In this document: positions 43,701 to 52,166 of the stretch, piece after piece
How the letters are laid out: the number at the start of each line of letters is the position of its first letter
How positions within the stretch are numbered: the first letter of the stretch is position 1
Source: Vannielia litorea
Lineage (GTDB): Bacteria; Pseudomonadota; Alphaproteobacteria; Rhodobacterales; Rhodobacteraceae
Assembly (NCBI RefSeq): GCF_019801175.1
Contig: NZ_JAHVJR010000001.1
Location: forward strand, 2,418,001 to 2,482,000
Length of the DNA: 64,000 nucleotides
Direction: 5' to 3'
The notes under the pieces: generated by a model
The model's input: the letters and a program-made list of their open reading frames with translations, nothing else
Told to the model about the DNA's origin: nothing
Database searches by the model: none
Program-made: the position numbers and the translations under genes

Positions 43701-45213
43701 CGGCCCCAACCTTGATGTGACGGCAAGTGGCACGCCCAGCCGGATCACGCTGGATGCGCGCCTTGCCAACCTCGGCCTCCTCGCGCCGGACTTTGCGGGC
43801 CCGGCAACAGCAAGCGGTACCATCACCAGCGAAGGCGGCACCACCGGGCTCGATATTTCCGCCACCGGGCCGGGCGGCACCACGGCTCAGGTGAACGGCA
43901 CGATCACCGGCAATCAGGGCAACCTCGCGATCACCGGGCAGGCGCCGCTCGGTCTGGCAAACGCCTTCATCGCCCCGCAGCGCCTGAACGGACCGGCAAC
44001 GATCGACCTGCGGCTCGATGGCCCGCTCGCGTTGGAGAGCCTCACCGGGAGCATCCGCGCCTCAGGCGCCCGCGCCGTTGCGCCTGAACTCGGGGTGTCG
44101 TTGGAAGGCATCAACGCCAACGTCATCCTCTCCGGCGGTTCAGCACGGGTGGAGGTCGCCGCAACCGGCGGTCAAGGCGGCGGCGTGGCGGTGCTGGGCA
44201 GCATCGGCCTCTCCGCGCCGCAAAGCGCTGATCTCACAGTCACCTTCCGCAACTTCGCGCTCCGCGACCCCCAGCTATATGACACCTCCGTCAGCGGCGC
44301 GATCACCCTCGACGGGCCGCTCTCTGGCGGGGCAGGCATCACCGGGCGGCTGGAGCTTGGCCGCACCGAAATTCGCATTCCGTCTAGCGGCATGACCGGG
44401 ATCCATGACATCCCAGACATCACCCACGTTGGGGCCACCCCGGCCGTGCGCAACACGCAGGATCGCGCGGGGCTGAACGAAGGCGGTGATGGCTCCGGCG
44501 GCGGCTCAGGCGGCGGCGGGCTGGCATTGGATATTACCCTCGCCGCACCCAATCAGGTGTTCGTTCGGGGCCGCGGCCTCGATGCCGAGCTTGGCGGATC
44601 GCTGCGGATTACCGGCACCACCAGCAATATCGTACCCATTGGCGCTTTCGAGCTGGTGCGCGGGCGCCTCGACATCTTGAGCCAGCGGTTCCAACTCACC
44701 GAAGGCGCCGCACGCCTCACCGGCAGCTTCGACGCCAACCTGCGCCTCGTGGCGACCACCGAGAAGAATGGCTACACGATTTCGGTTATCCTAGAAGGCT
44801 CGCCCTCCGATCCGCAGATCACCTTCACCGCCGCGCCCGACCTGCCGCAGGACGAGATCCTTGCCCAGCTGATCTTTGGGCGCGACCTCACCACGCTCTC
44901 GCCGCTTCAGGCGCTTGAACTGGCCAGTGCCGTCGCCACGCTGGCCGGGCGTGGGGGCGATGGCATCATGGGGCGGCTGCGCGATCAATTCGGGCTGGAC
45001 GACCTTGACGTGAGCCAGAGCGAAGAGGGCAACACCGCCGTCCGCGCGGGCAAGTACATCAGCGACAACGTCTACTCGGATGTGGTGGTGGAGAGCGACG
45101 GCACCACGGAGCTGAACCTGAACCTGCAGATCGGGCCCAACGTGAACGTGAAGGGCTCCACCTCGTCGGACGGCAACTCCGGAATCGGGATTTTCTTCGA
45201 GCGGGATTATTGA
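40777..45213 (+). CDS. tamB: TamB: translocation/assembly module, AsmA-like bridge protein
   Basis: The protein has 1,478 residues, close to the family norm. The N terminus MRRFALILLLLLAPFSALAQ is a signal or anchor. The long middle is repetitive beta (GLxIGNATxDKL and LTGTATL patterns), as in the beta-taco groove proteins. The C-terminal DUF490/TamB domain is clear from ~1,230 on (LDITLAAPNQVFVRGRGLDAELGGSLRITGT, ...DEILAQLIFGRDLTTLSPLQALELA) and ends with the barrel-like GIGIFFERDY. It spans the periplasm from inner membrane to TamA. Confidence 0.93.
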   Translation: MRRFALILLLLLAPFSALAQETASEEADKGYLTNLLQDVLSDAGRAVVIDGFQGALSSRATIERITIADDQGTWLTVEGVVLDWNRAALLRGRLEVSEFSAERIVMPRGPITESTPSPEATPFAIPDLPVSVDIAKLAVDRAEIGAALLGQDAVMRLAGDAHLDGGGVDVDLQLDRLDGKEGDITLIARYDPATEEAAVNLAMREGPAGIAAGKLNIPGAPALDVTLQGEGPVSDLTLRLAVASDEEERLGGTIALSASEEADAPFTVSVDLSGDVTPLFAPDLRDFFGQDISLAATVARDAEGELSLSGLSLGARTATVEGDFLFSTTGWPRRMDLSLALADPAGAPVVLPFGGGDTSVSRATLQLDYDEANGRGFTANAEAAGLRTTGFVAEAITLGAQGNITSGEAEEIGAVAANVTLDARGLTPEDEALARAMGEAISGQLTLAYDEGQPLRLSGLNIAGADFGLTGEATLDGVDTNLLTGLDLRLAAEDLTRFGPLAGVDLQGAAALGIKGTVALLSGAFDLGLEGTTTDLAIGQDTVDNLLAGDGRINVSVLRNEEGINLRRAEARTEVAAITADGTVATNASALNFTADLPSLAPLFPEEQASGAARLSGRVALIGTELQTASIAAQLSDDSGTVLLPVGGGLQLSGGTLDLAYGAEEGRWRLNTVFRDFSTEGYGAEAFTFQGSGTLAQTEAGGLARADGKLVLSGEGITAADTDMARAIGEAAQLETTFDFAANGPLELTDIRFTSADTTLTGTATLAAPVGQGPISFDTSLTTPALTRFAGLAGIPLTGAANVTAKGTYQPDAGSAQVRVDGTTQGLGIGNARLDPVLGGAGRLGADLTYATGDSLTLTNLIVALDETEVTGRTTLSDPLGKAPITYDLTVNAPALSGFSSLAGLPLTGATQATATGLFDPATGALDLALDGTAQGLGIGNATVDKLTAGISSYGAQISRANAESEITIENGRFDGPNLDVTASGTPSRITLDARLANLGLLAPDFAGPATASGTITSEGGTTGLDISATGPGGTTAQVNGTITGNQGNLAITGQAPLGLANAFIAPQRLNGPATIDLRLDGPLALESLTGSIRASGARAVAPELGVSLEGINANVILSGGSARVEVAATGGQGGGVAVLGSIGLSAPQSADLTVTFRNFALRDPQLYDTSVSGAITLDGPLSGGAGITGRLELGRTEIRIPSSGMTGIHDIPDITHVGATPAVRNTQDRAGLNEGGDGSGGGSGGGGLALDITLAAPNQVFVRGRGLDAELGGSLRITGTTSNIVPIGAFELVRGRLDILSQRFQLTEGAARLTGSFDANLRLVATTEKNGYTISVILEGSPSDPQITFTAAPDLPQDEILAQLIFGRDLTTLSPLQALELASAVATLAGRGGDGIMGRLRDQFGLDDLDVSQSEEGNTAVRAGKYISDNVYSDVVVESDGTTELNLNLQIGPNVNVKGSTSSDGNSGIGIFFERDY

Positions 45214-45228
45214 GCGGCGGACCGGTTG

Positions 45229-45263
45229 GCACCCACCCTACGGCCTGACCGACGGGTAGGTGC
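45229..45263. terminator. Possible bidirectional hairpin between tamB and the dimethylglycine dehydrogenase-like gene
   Basis: GCACC-C-ACCC ... GGGT-A-GGTGC forms a 9-bp stem with one mismatch and a 15-base loop between two convergent genes. There is no U-tract on either side, so terminator function is weakly supported. Confidence 0.3.
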
Positions 45264-45284
45264 AACTTCACGGATGCCAGTGCG

Positions 45285-47789
45285 TTACCCGTCGATCCGG
45301 ATCACCGCGTTGGTCGGGTCGTACGGGCTATCTTCGGTCACTTCGACATCCCAGAGCTTGTCCTGCATCTTCACCTTCAGCTTGGTGCCCGGCTTGGCCA
45401 GCTCGGGTGAGACATAGCCCATGCCGATGCTCTTGCCGAAGGCGACCGAGTAGCCGCCCGAGGTGAGACGGCCCACCTTGGTGTCACCGTCATAGAGCGC
45501 CTCGCGGCCCCACGGGTCGGCATCCTCCGGGCCGTCCACAAGCACGGTCACGCACATCGAGCGAATGCCCTTAGCCTCCATCGCAGCCTTGCCGTGGAAG
45601 TCCTTGGAGAGGTCCACGAAGCGGTCCAGCCCGGCCTCAAGCGGGGTCGCGTCGCGGCCGAGCTCGGTGCCGAAGGCGCGGTAGCTCTTTTCCTGCCGCA
45701 GCCAGTTTTGCGCCCGTGCGCCCACGAGCTTGATTCCGTGCTTCTCGCCTGCCGCCATGAGTTGATCGTAGAGGTAGGTCTGCATCTCGATCGGATGATG
45801 CAATTCCCAGCCCAGCTCGCCGGTATAGGCCACGCGGATCGCACGAACAGGGCACATGCCCAACTCGATGTTGTGCATCGACAGCCACGGGAAGCGCTTG
45901 TTGGAAAGCACCGTGGACGGATCGGCATCTTTCACCACCTCGTTCAGCACATCGCGACTCTTCGGCCCGGCGATGGCAAAGACGCCCCACTGGGTGGTGA
46001 CATCGTGGATATCGACATAGCCACCGCCCGCAGCCATGAAATCCTCCGCCGATTTCATAAGAAAGTCAGCATCATAGGCCGTCCATGCGCCTGCGGAGAC
46101 AAGGTAGTACTCGTTCTCGGCAAGCCGGACGATGGTGTATTCGGTCCGGGTGGTGCCGGCGCTGGTGAGCGCATAGGTCAGATTGATCCGCCCCACCTTG
46201 GGCAGCTTGTTGCAGGTGAAGTGGTCGAGGAAGGCAGTCGCCCCCGGCCCCCGCAGCAGGTGTTTTGTGAAGGCGGTGGCGTCGATCAGGCCCACGCCCT
46301 TGCGGATCGCCTCGGCCTCAGCCTTGGCATACTCCCACCAACCGCCACGGCGGAAAGATCGCGCATCGTGGTCAAAGTTGTCCGGCGCATCCAGCGGTCC
46401 AAAGTAGTTGGGCCGCTCGAAGCCGTTCACGCAGCCAAACTGTGCTCCCGCCGCCTTTTGCCTGTCATAGGCCGGGGCAGTGCGCAGCGGACGGCAGGCC
46501 TCGCGCTCTTCGTCCGGGTGGTGGAGGATGTAGACGTGCTCGTAGCACTCCTCGTTCTTGCGCGCCGCATACTCGGTGGTCATCCAACTGCCGTAGCGCT
46601 TGGGGTCGAGGCTCGCCATGTCGATCTCGGCCTCGCCCTCCACCATCATCTGGGCCAGATAATAGCCGGTGCCGCCCGCCGCCGTGATGCCAAAGGAGAA
46701 ACCCTCGGCGAGCCACATATTGCGCAATCCGGGCGCGGGGCCGACTAGCGGGTTGCCATCGGGTGTGTAGCAGATCGGGCCGTTGAAATCGTCTTTCAGG
46801 CCCGACTCGGCGCAGGAGGGTACGCGCTCGGCCATGGCCATGTATTGATCGGCGATCCGGTCGAGATCGAGGGGGAACAGATCGGCGCGGAAACTGTCCG
46901 GCACGCCATATTCAAACCGCGCCGGGGCACCGTGCTCGTAAATGCCAAGAATCCAGCCGCCCCGCTCCTCGCGGGCGTAAGACTCATTGTCGGCATCGCG
47001 CACAACAGGGTGCTCCGGGTTGCCCGCCTCGCGCCATTTGACCAGCTCAGGGTCCTTGTCCATTACGATGAACGTGTGCTCGACCGGGATCGCGGGCATC
47101 TTGATGCCCAGCATCTTTGCCGTGCGTTGCGCGTGGTTGCCCGAGGCGGTCACCACATGCTCGGCGGTGATGACCACCTTCTCGTCGCTCTCGACAAGGT
47201 TGCCACCCTTTTCCAACATCTTGGTGCAGGTGACCTCCCAGTGGGTGCCGGTCCAATCGAAAGCGTCCGCCTGAATCTTCCGCACGATCTCGACACCGCG
47301 CTGACGGGCGCCCTTGGCCATCGCCTGGGTCACGTCAGCGGGGTTAATGTAGCCATCTTCGGTGTGGTAGATCGCGCCTTTCAGATCACCCGTCTCGATC
47401 AGCGGCCAGCGCTCCTTGATCTGCTCGGGCGTCAGCCACTCGTACTTCACGCCACAGGTTTCGGCCGTCGAGGCGTAGAGCATGTACTCGTCCATGCGCT
47501 CCTGCGTCTGCGCCATGCGCAGGTTGCCGACCACGGCGAAACCCGCATTCAGCCCGGTCTCTTCTTCCAGCGTCTTGTAAAAATCGACCGAGTACTGGTG
47601 GATGTGGGTGGTGGCGTAAGACATGTTGAAAAGCGGCAGCAGCCCCGCCGCATGCCATGTTGAACCCGAGGTCAGCTCATCCCGCTCGATGAGCATGACA
47701 TCGTCCCAGCCCGCCTTGGCAAGGTGATAGGCGATGGAGGTTCCGACGGCGCCACCACCGACGACTAGGGCTTTCACATGGGTCTTCAT
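45285..47789 (-). CDS. Dimethylglycine/sarcosine dehydrogenase-like flavoprotein with GcvT domain
   Basis: The protein has 834 residues from ATG at 47789; the frame extends upstream, but the FAD motif KALVVGGGAVGTSIAYHLAKAG begins right here. His46 in STWHAAG is the residue that covalently holds FAD in dimethylglycine dehydrogenases. The N-terminal ~400 residues are a DAO-type oxidase, a linker follows, and the C-terminal ~400 are a GcvT aminomethyltransferase domain (GVGLIDATAFTKHLLRGPGA, YTGELGWELHHPIE) that passes formaldehyde to tetrahydrofolate. With the bet operon nearby it would continue glycine betaine breakdown towards glycine. A related substrate cannot be excluded. Confidence 0.88.
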   Translation of the reverse strand: MKTHVKALVVGGGAVGTSIAYHLAKAGWDDVMLIERDELTSGSTWHAAGLLPLFNMSYATTHIHQYSVDFYKTLEEETGLNAGFAVVGNLRMAQTQERMDEYMLYASTAETCGVKYEWLTPEQIKERWPLIETGDLKGAIYHTEDGYINPADVTQAMAKGARQRGVEIVRKIQADAFDWTGTHWEVTCTKMLEKGGNLVESDEKVVITAEHVVTASGNHAQRTAKMLGIKMPAIPVEHTFIVMDKDPELVKWREAGNPEHPVVRDADNESYAREERGGWILGIYEHGAPARFEYGVPDSFRADLFPLDLDRIADQYMAMAERVPSCAESGLKDDFNGPICYTPDGNPLVGPAPGLRNMWLAEGFSFGITAAGGTGYYLAQMMVEGEAEIDMASLDPKRYGSWMTTEYAARKNEECYEHVYILHHPDEEREACRPLRTAPAYDRQKAAGAQFGCVNGFERPNYFGPLDAPDNFDHDARSFRRGGWWEYAKAEAEAIRKGVGLIDATAFTKHLLRGPGATAFLDHFTCNKLPKVGRINLTYALTSAGTTRTEYTIVRLAENEYYLVSAGAWTAYDADFLMKSAEDFMAAGGGYVDIHDVTTQWGVFAIAGPKSRDVLNEVVKDADPSTVLSNKRFPWLSMHNIELGMCPVRAIRVAYTGELGWELHHPIEMQTYLYDQLMAAGEKHGIKLVGARAQNWLRQEKSYRAFGTELGRDATPLEAGLDRFVDLSKDFHGKAAMEAKGIRSMCVTVLVDGPEDADPWGREALYDGDTKVGRLTSGGYSVAFGKSIGMGYVSPELAKPGTKLKVKMQDKLWDVEVTEDSPYDPTNAVIRIDG

Positions 47790-47952
47790 TGAGGGCACGC
47801 GCTCCGGGCTCAGGTTGCTTGGCGCCACTGTCACCAAATCCCACGCGCCGTGCCACGGGGTTTCGACACCTTGCAGCCAAAAGCGACATTCGCCGCCCCT
47901 TGCGACCTTTGTGCTTTTGCCTTTTGCCCCTGCATCCTCTACCCAGCCCCGC

Positions 47953-48804
47953 ATGGACGTGTGCACCACCATTCCGGACCTGCGCCGGGTTGTCAGGGGC
48001 TTGCGCGCAGGGGGGAGCAAGGTGGGCCTCGTGCCGACCATGGGATACCTGCACGCGGGCCATATGCGGCTTGTCGAAGAGGCACAGGCGCGGGCCGAGG
48101 CGGTTGTGGTATCGATCTTCGTGAACCCCACCCAGTTTGGCGACCCGAAAGACCTAGAGACCTACCCACGCAACACCGAGCGCGACCTCGCGATGCTGCG
48201 CGAAGCTGGGGTGCAGGCGGTGTTGATGCCACAGGTGGCCGATATCTACCCTGAAGGCGCAGAGACCATCGTGGAGACGGAGCGGCTCGCAGGCATGCTG
48301 CACGGAGCGGTGCGGCCGGGCCACTTCAGGGGCGTCTGCACCGTGGTCGCCAAGCTCTTCAACATCGTCCAGCCCGATTTCGCCTGTTTTGGCGAGAAAG
48401 ATTATCAGCAACTCCAGATCATCCGGACGATGGTGCGCGACCTGCACTTTCCTTTGGAGATCGTCGCCGTGCCGACTGTGCGCGAGCCGGACGGGGTTGC
48501 GATGTCATCCCGCAACGCCCGCCTCACGCCTGAATACCGCGCCGCCGCCGTCGTGCTGAGCCGGGCGCTGGATGCCGCTGAGGCCGGGGGTGGAACGGTC
48601 GAGCAGATGGCCGAGGCGATCCGAAAGGTCATTGCCACCGAACCACGCGCCGAGCTGCGCGGGCTCGACATCACCGAAGCCCGCAGCCTCGCCCCTGTCA
48701 CCGGCCAGCCGACAGGCCCGATCGCCGTGATGATCTCCGCCGAATTCGGCGGCATCCTGTTGATCGACCAGAGAGAAATCACGCCCCAAGGAGCACGCCG
48801 ATGA
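47953..48804 (+). CDS. panC: Pantothenate synthetase
   Basis: The protein has 283 residues from ATG at 47953. It shows the HIGH-type motif PTMGYLHAGHMRLV, VSIFVNPTQFG, CFGEKDYQQLQIIRTMVRDL and the KMSKS-equivalent MSSRNARL. It joins pantoate and beta-alanine with ATP. The ATGA overlap with panB shows a panC-panB operon. The 163-base gap to the divergent flavoprotein gene holds both promoters. Confidence 0.96.
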   Translation: MDVCTTIPDLRRVVRGLRAGGSKVGLVPTMGYLHAGHMRLVEEAQARAEAVVVSIFVNPTQFGDPKDLETYPRNTERDLAMLREAGVQAVLMPQVADIYPEGAETIVETERLAGMLHGAVRPGHFRGVCTVVAKLFNIVQPDFACFGEKDYQQLQIIRTMVRDLHFPLEIVAVPTVREPDGVAMSSRNARLTPEYRAAAVVLSRALDAAEAGGGTVEQMAEAIRKVIATEPRAELRGLDITEARSLAPVTGQPTGPIAVMISAEFGGILLIDQREITPQGARR

Positions 48805-49610
48805 GCACCCAGGCCCCGATCCGTCGCATGACCGTTCCGGAGATCGCCGCCCGCAAGGGGGGCGAGCCGATCGTGTCGCTCACCAGCTACCACGCCCACA
48901 CGGCCGCCATTGTCGACAACCATGCGGACTTCATACTCGTTGGCGACAGCCTCGGTATGGTGATGCACGGGATGGAGAGCACGGTGGGCGTGCCGCTCGA
49001 CCTGATGATCATGCATGGCCGCGCCGTGGTGCGGGGCACCAAGCGCGCACTAGTGGTGGTGGACATGCCCTTTGGCAGCTACGAGGAGAGCCCCGCCGTC
49101 GCCTTCCGTAATGCCGCGCGGATCATGAAAGAAACCGGCTGCGGCGCGGTGAAGCTGGAGGGCGGCAAGCGCATGGCCGAGACCATACGGTTCTTGACCG
49201 AGCGCGGCATCCCGGTGATGGCCCATATCGGCCTGACCCCGCAAAGCTCGCATGTTATGGGCGGGTTCAAGACCCAAGGCCGGGATGAAGACACATGGCC
49301 GCTGCACATCTTGGATGCCAAGGCGGTGTCAGAGGCCGGAGCCTTTGCACTGGTTGTCGAAGGCGTGGTGGAGCCGCTGGCGCGGGAGATCACGCAGGCA
49401 GTTGAGATCCCCACCATCGGCATCGGCGCCTCGGCGGAGTGCGACGGGCAAATCCTCGTGCTCGAAGACATGCTGGGCCTTAACCCTTGGGTGCCGAAAT
49501 TCGTGAAGAAATACGGCGCCTTGCACGAGGCCATCGAGAAGGCCGTGGGGGAATATGCCGAAGAGGTGAAATCCCGCGCCTTCCCCGGCGAGGATCACAT
49601 CTACCGCTGA
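48801..49610 (+). CDS. panB: 3-methyl-2-oxobutanoate hydroxymethyltransferase
   Basis: The protein has 269 residues, the normal length. LTSYHAHTAAIVDNHADFILVGDSLGMVMHG holds the Mg-binding Asp residues, GCGAVKLEGG and the catalytic Glu in LVVEGVVEPLA follow, and IGIGASAECDGQILVLEDMLG is the family signature. It makes ketopantoate from alpha-ketoisovalerate and methylene-THF. It follows panC and ends 4 bases from the convergent dehydrogenase gene. Confidence 0.97.
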   Translation: MSTQAPIRRMTVPEIAARKGGEPIVSLTSYHAHTAAIVDNHADFILVGDSLGMVMHGMESTVGVPLDLMIMHGRAVVRGTKRALVVVDMPFGSYEESPAVAFRNAARIMKETGCGAVKLEGGKRMAETIRFLTERGIPVMAHIGLTPQSSHVMGGFKTQGRDEDTWPLHILDAKAVSEAGAFALVVEGVVEPLAREITQAVEIPTIGIGASAECDGQILVLEDMLGLNPWVPKFVKKYGALHEAIEKAVGEYAEEVKSRAFPGEDHIYR

Positions 49611-49614
49611 AACC

Positions 49615-50601
49615 TCAGAGCATCGCCGGAACGACCTGATCGGGCGGGCGGTGGCCATCGGCGAAGGTCTTGATGTTGATCAGAACCTTCTCGCCCATCT
49701 CCACTCGCCCCTCCTCGGTGGCTGAGCCCATGTGCGGGGTCAGCAGCACATTGGGCAGCTCGTAAAGGCGTGGATTCAGTTTCTGGGTCTTGTCGAACAC
49801 GTCGAGGCCTGCGCCTGCGATCTCTCCAGCACGCAGCATCCGGGTCAGAGCATTCTCGTCGATCACCTCACCGCGGGAGGTGTTCACGATCACTGCGGAC
49901 GGTTTCAGCAGCTTCAGTCGGCGGGCCGAGAGCAGGTGAAACGTCGATGGCGTGTGCGGGCAATTGACCGAGATCACATCCATCCGGGTGAGCATCTGGT
50001 CGAGGCTCTCCCAATAGGTCGCCTGCAACTCGTCCTCCACCTCAGGGCGCAGCCTGCGGCGGTTATGGTAATGCACCTGCATGCCGAAAGCTGCGGCCCG
50101 GCGGGCCACGGCCTGCCCAATCCGGCCCATGCCGAGGATGCCCAGCCGCCGACCGGCAATCCGCCCGCCAAGGTAGCCGGTGGGCGACCAGCCCTCCCAT
50201 TTTCCGGCCGTCATCACAGCGGCGCCCTGCGGAATTTTCCGTGTGACTCCAATGATCAGCGCCATTGTCATATCTGCGGTGTCATCGGTCACCACGCCGG
50301 GCGTGTTGCTGACGAGAATGCCGCGCTGGCGGGCGGTAGCCACATCGATATGGTCGAAGCCCGCGCCGTAGTTGGCGATCAGCTTCAGGCGGTCGCCCGC
50401 CTGGCCAATAAGGCCGCCGTCGATGGTGTCGGTGATGGTTGGCACGAGCACGTCGGTGTCTTGCATGGCGGCCACCAGCTCCTCGCGGGTCATCGGCGCG
50501 TCGCCCTCGCGCAGGCGCACGTCGAAGAGTTCGCTCATCCGCGTTTCGACCACCTCGGGCAACCGTCGCGTTACGACAACACTCAGCCGCTCTGCGCCCA
50601 T
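49615..50601 (-). CDS. D-2-hydroxyacid dehydrogenase (glyoxylate/hydroxypyruvate reductase type)
   Basis: The protein has 328 residues. The ATG at 50601 is preferred because GGGAGG is 9 bases upstream; an ATG immediately after that GGGAGG is too close. The NAD site is GILGMGRIGQAVARR. The catalytic Arg (NTSRGEVIDE), Glu (VFDKTQKLNP region) and His (LTPHMGSAT) are in their usual order. NYGAGFDHIDV is typical of glyoxylate reductases. Substrate is likely glyoxylate or hydroxypyruvate, inferred from the family. Confidence 0.9.
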   Translation of the reverse strand: MGAERLSVVVTRRLPEVVETRMSELFDVRLREGDAPMTREELVAAMQDTDVLVPTITDTIDGGLIGQAGDRLKLIANYGAGFDHIDVATARQRGILVSNTPGVVTDDTADMTMALIIGVTRKIPQGAAVMTAGKWEGWSPTGYLGGRIAGRRLGILGMGRIGQAVARRAAAFGMQVHYHNRRRLRPEVEDELQATYWESLDQMLTRMDVISVNCPHTPSTFHLLSARRLKLLKPSAVIVNTSRGEVIDENALTRMLRAGEIAGAGLDVFDKTQKLNPRLYELPNVLLTPHMGSATEEGRVEMGEKVLINIKTFADGHRPPDQVVPAML

Positions 50602-50680
50602 GGCTCTCATCCTCCCGCTTCTCAAGGACCATCCTTGCGATAGAGTGTGCGCAAGAAAAGGCGCGGGATACAAGCGCCGG

Positions 50681-51238
50681 ATGAGGCAACGAGTGGTGAA
50701 CCCCATGGGGCGGCTGGCAGGCGCTTCCCGAGGCAGTCGGGCGATTTTTCACAGCGTTATCGGATGCTTGGCTGGCGCAGTACTGGCCAGCGCCCTGCAT
50801 GCGGCGGAAGAGCGCGGGCCGGTGACGAACCTGCCCCTGCCCCGCTTCGTTTCGCTGAAGGCCGATGAGGGCAACGTGCGGCGCGGGCCGTCGCTCAGCC
50901 ACCGGGTCGACTGGGTTTTTGCCCGCCGGAACATGCCCTTGGAAGTTACCGCTGAATACGGCCATTGGCGCCGGGTGCGCGACCGCGAAGGCGCGGGCGG
51001 ATGGGTCCATTACTCGCTTCTGTCGGGCGTGCGGACAGCGCTTGTGGAAGAAGACATGGTAGCGCTCCGGATGAAGCCCGATGACGAGGCGCCGGTGAAC
51101 GCACGGGCCGAGGCGGGCGTGGTGGCACGGGTCAGCGAGTGCAACCTCGACTGGTGCTGGGTCATTGCCGGAGGCGAGCGCGGCTGGGTCCGGAAAGCTG
51201 CGCTTTGGGGCGTGAAACGGGAAGAAATTCTCGAGTGA
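50681..51238 (+). CDS. Exported SH3-like (bacterial SH3 type) domain protein
   Basis: The protein has 185 residues if ATG 50681 is used; ATG 50705 would give 177 and neither has a strong ribosome binding site. A signal-like segment (IFHSVIGCLAGAVLASALHAA) is followed by two SH3-like repeats, RFVSLKADEGNVRRGPSLSHRVDWVF...GWVHYSLLSG and a second one with MVALRMKPDDEAPV...CNLDWCWVIAGGERGWVRKAAL. Such domains are common in cell-wall-associated proteins. It is convergent with the extensin-like gene, 10 bases away. Confidence 0.85.
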   Translation: MRQRVVNPMGRLAGASRGSRAIFHSVIGCLAGAVLASALHAAEERGPVTNLPLPRFVSLKADEGNVRRGPSLSHRVDWVFARRNMPLEVTAEYGHWRRVRDREGAGGWVHYSLLSGVRTALVEEDMVALRMKPDDEAPVNARAEAGVVARVSECNLDWCWVIAGGERGWVRKAALWGVKREEILE

Positions 51239-51248
51239 TCGCCGCGCC

Positions 51249-52166
51249 TTAGCGGCAATAAGACCCCGAGCGATACCGCGCGGTATCGAAGTGGAAATGG
51301 TCGCGGTGATAGGCGTTCGCATTCGGCCCGAGCACCGTGCCGAACGGCCCGCAGGCGGCCTTGTGCATCTTCTTGAGCGCCGCGGCCCAGGCCTTTGAGC
51401 CCCAGCCCTTGAGGACCGACACATAGGTGCCATCGCGCAGGGTGACCCCCGCGATATCCACCGCCCGTCCTTTGGCGTGCTCCGAGAGCCGCCCGGACTT
51501 GGCGTTGTTGCGGTTGCGGCAGGCATAATGCGCCACAACCTTGATCTGCTTCACCCCGCCGCCCTTGCGGCCGATGGCGGGCTTCAGCCCTTTCTTGACC
51601 CACCGGTCCAGCGCCTTGGCTGTGCCGCAATCCATCGTGGCGGTGCTGGAGAGCGAAATGCCCTGCACCGAGGTGACCTGCACCGGGTTGGCAATGCCGC
51701 AGCCCTTGCCCGGCCGCCCGAAGCTGCTGACGGACTGGCCCTTGATCGAGTTGATCCCGCAGACCGAGCCTTTACGCCCGAACTTTACCTCACTGAGCGT
51801 TGCCTGTTCCTTAACGAGCCGGTCAATGTGCGGCGGACGGGGCTGCGCCTGAAGCTGGGCATGGGCGAGCGGGCCGCGAATGACGCGAACAATTGTCAGC
51901 TGCTCAGTCTCCGCCGGGGGGCGTGTGGCCGGGCGCAGCCGTGCGGGCTTGGGCGCTGCGGCAATGGGCTCGGCACTGGCCTCAGCCTCAGGGCGCGGCT
52001 TGGGGCGGAGCGGACCTGCTGGCATGACACCGCGCGTGGAAACGACGGTTTGCGCTGCTTCTTCAGTGGCTTCCGAGGGGCGCGGCAACGGCATGAGGCT
52101 TTGCGCCGGCGCTTCTGCCAAGGCCGGAGCGGCCAGCAGGGCAAGGGCTGCGGCGAGTCGGATCAA
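51249..52166 (-). CDS. Extensin-like C-terminal family protein, exported
   Basis: The protein has 305 residues. The likely start is TTG at 52166, which overlaps the tyrC stop (TTGA) and opens a signal peptide (IRLAAALALLAAPALAEA). A Pro/Ala-rich linker (~25-105) precedes the extensin-like C domain. SEHAKGRAVDIAG and the later DHFHFD resemble the zinc-ligand spacing of LAS peptidases (HxxxxxxD ... HxH), so a cell-wall peptidase-like role is possible. Six or more cysteines could form disulfides. It is coupled to hisC-tyrC. Confidence 0.85.
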   Translation of the reverse strand: MIRLAAALALLAAPALAEAPAQSLMPLPRPSEATEEAAQTVVSTRGVMPAGPLRPKPRPEAEASAEPIAAAPKPARLRPATRPPAETEQLTIVRVIRGPLAHAQLQAQPRPPHIDRLVKEQATLSEVKFGRKGSVCGINSIKGQSVSSFGRPGKGCGIANPVQVTSVQGISLSSTATMDCGTAKALDRWVKKGLKPAIGRKGGGVKQIKVVAHYACRNRNNAKSGRLSEHAKGRAVDIAGVTLRDGTYVSVLKGWGSKAWAAALKKMHKAACGPFGTVLGPNANAYHRDHFHFDTARYRSGSYCR

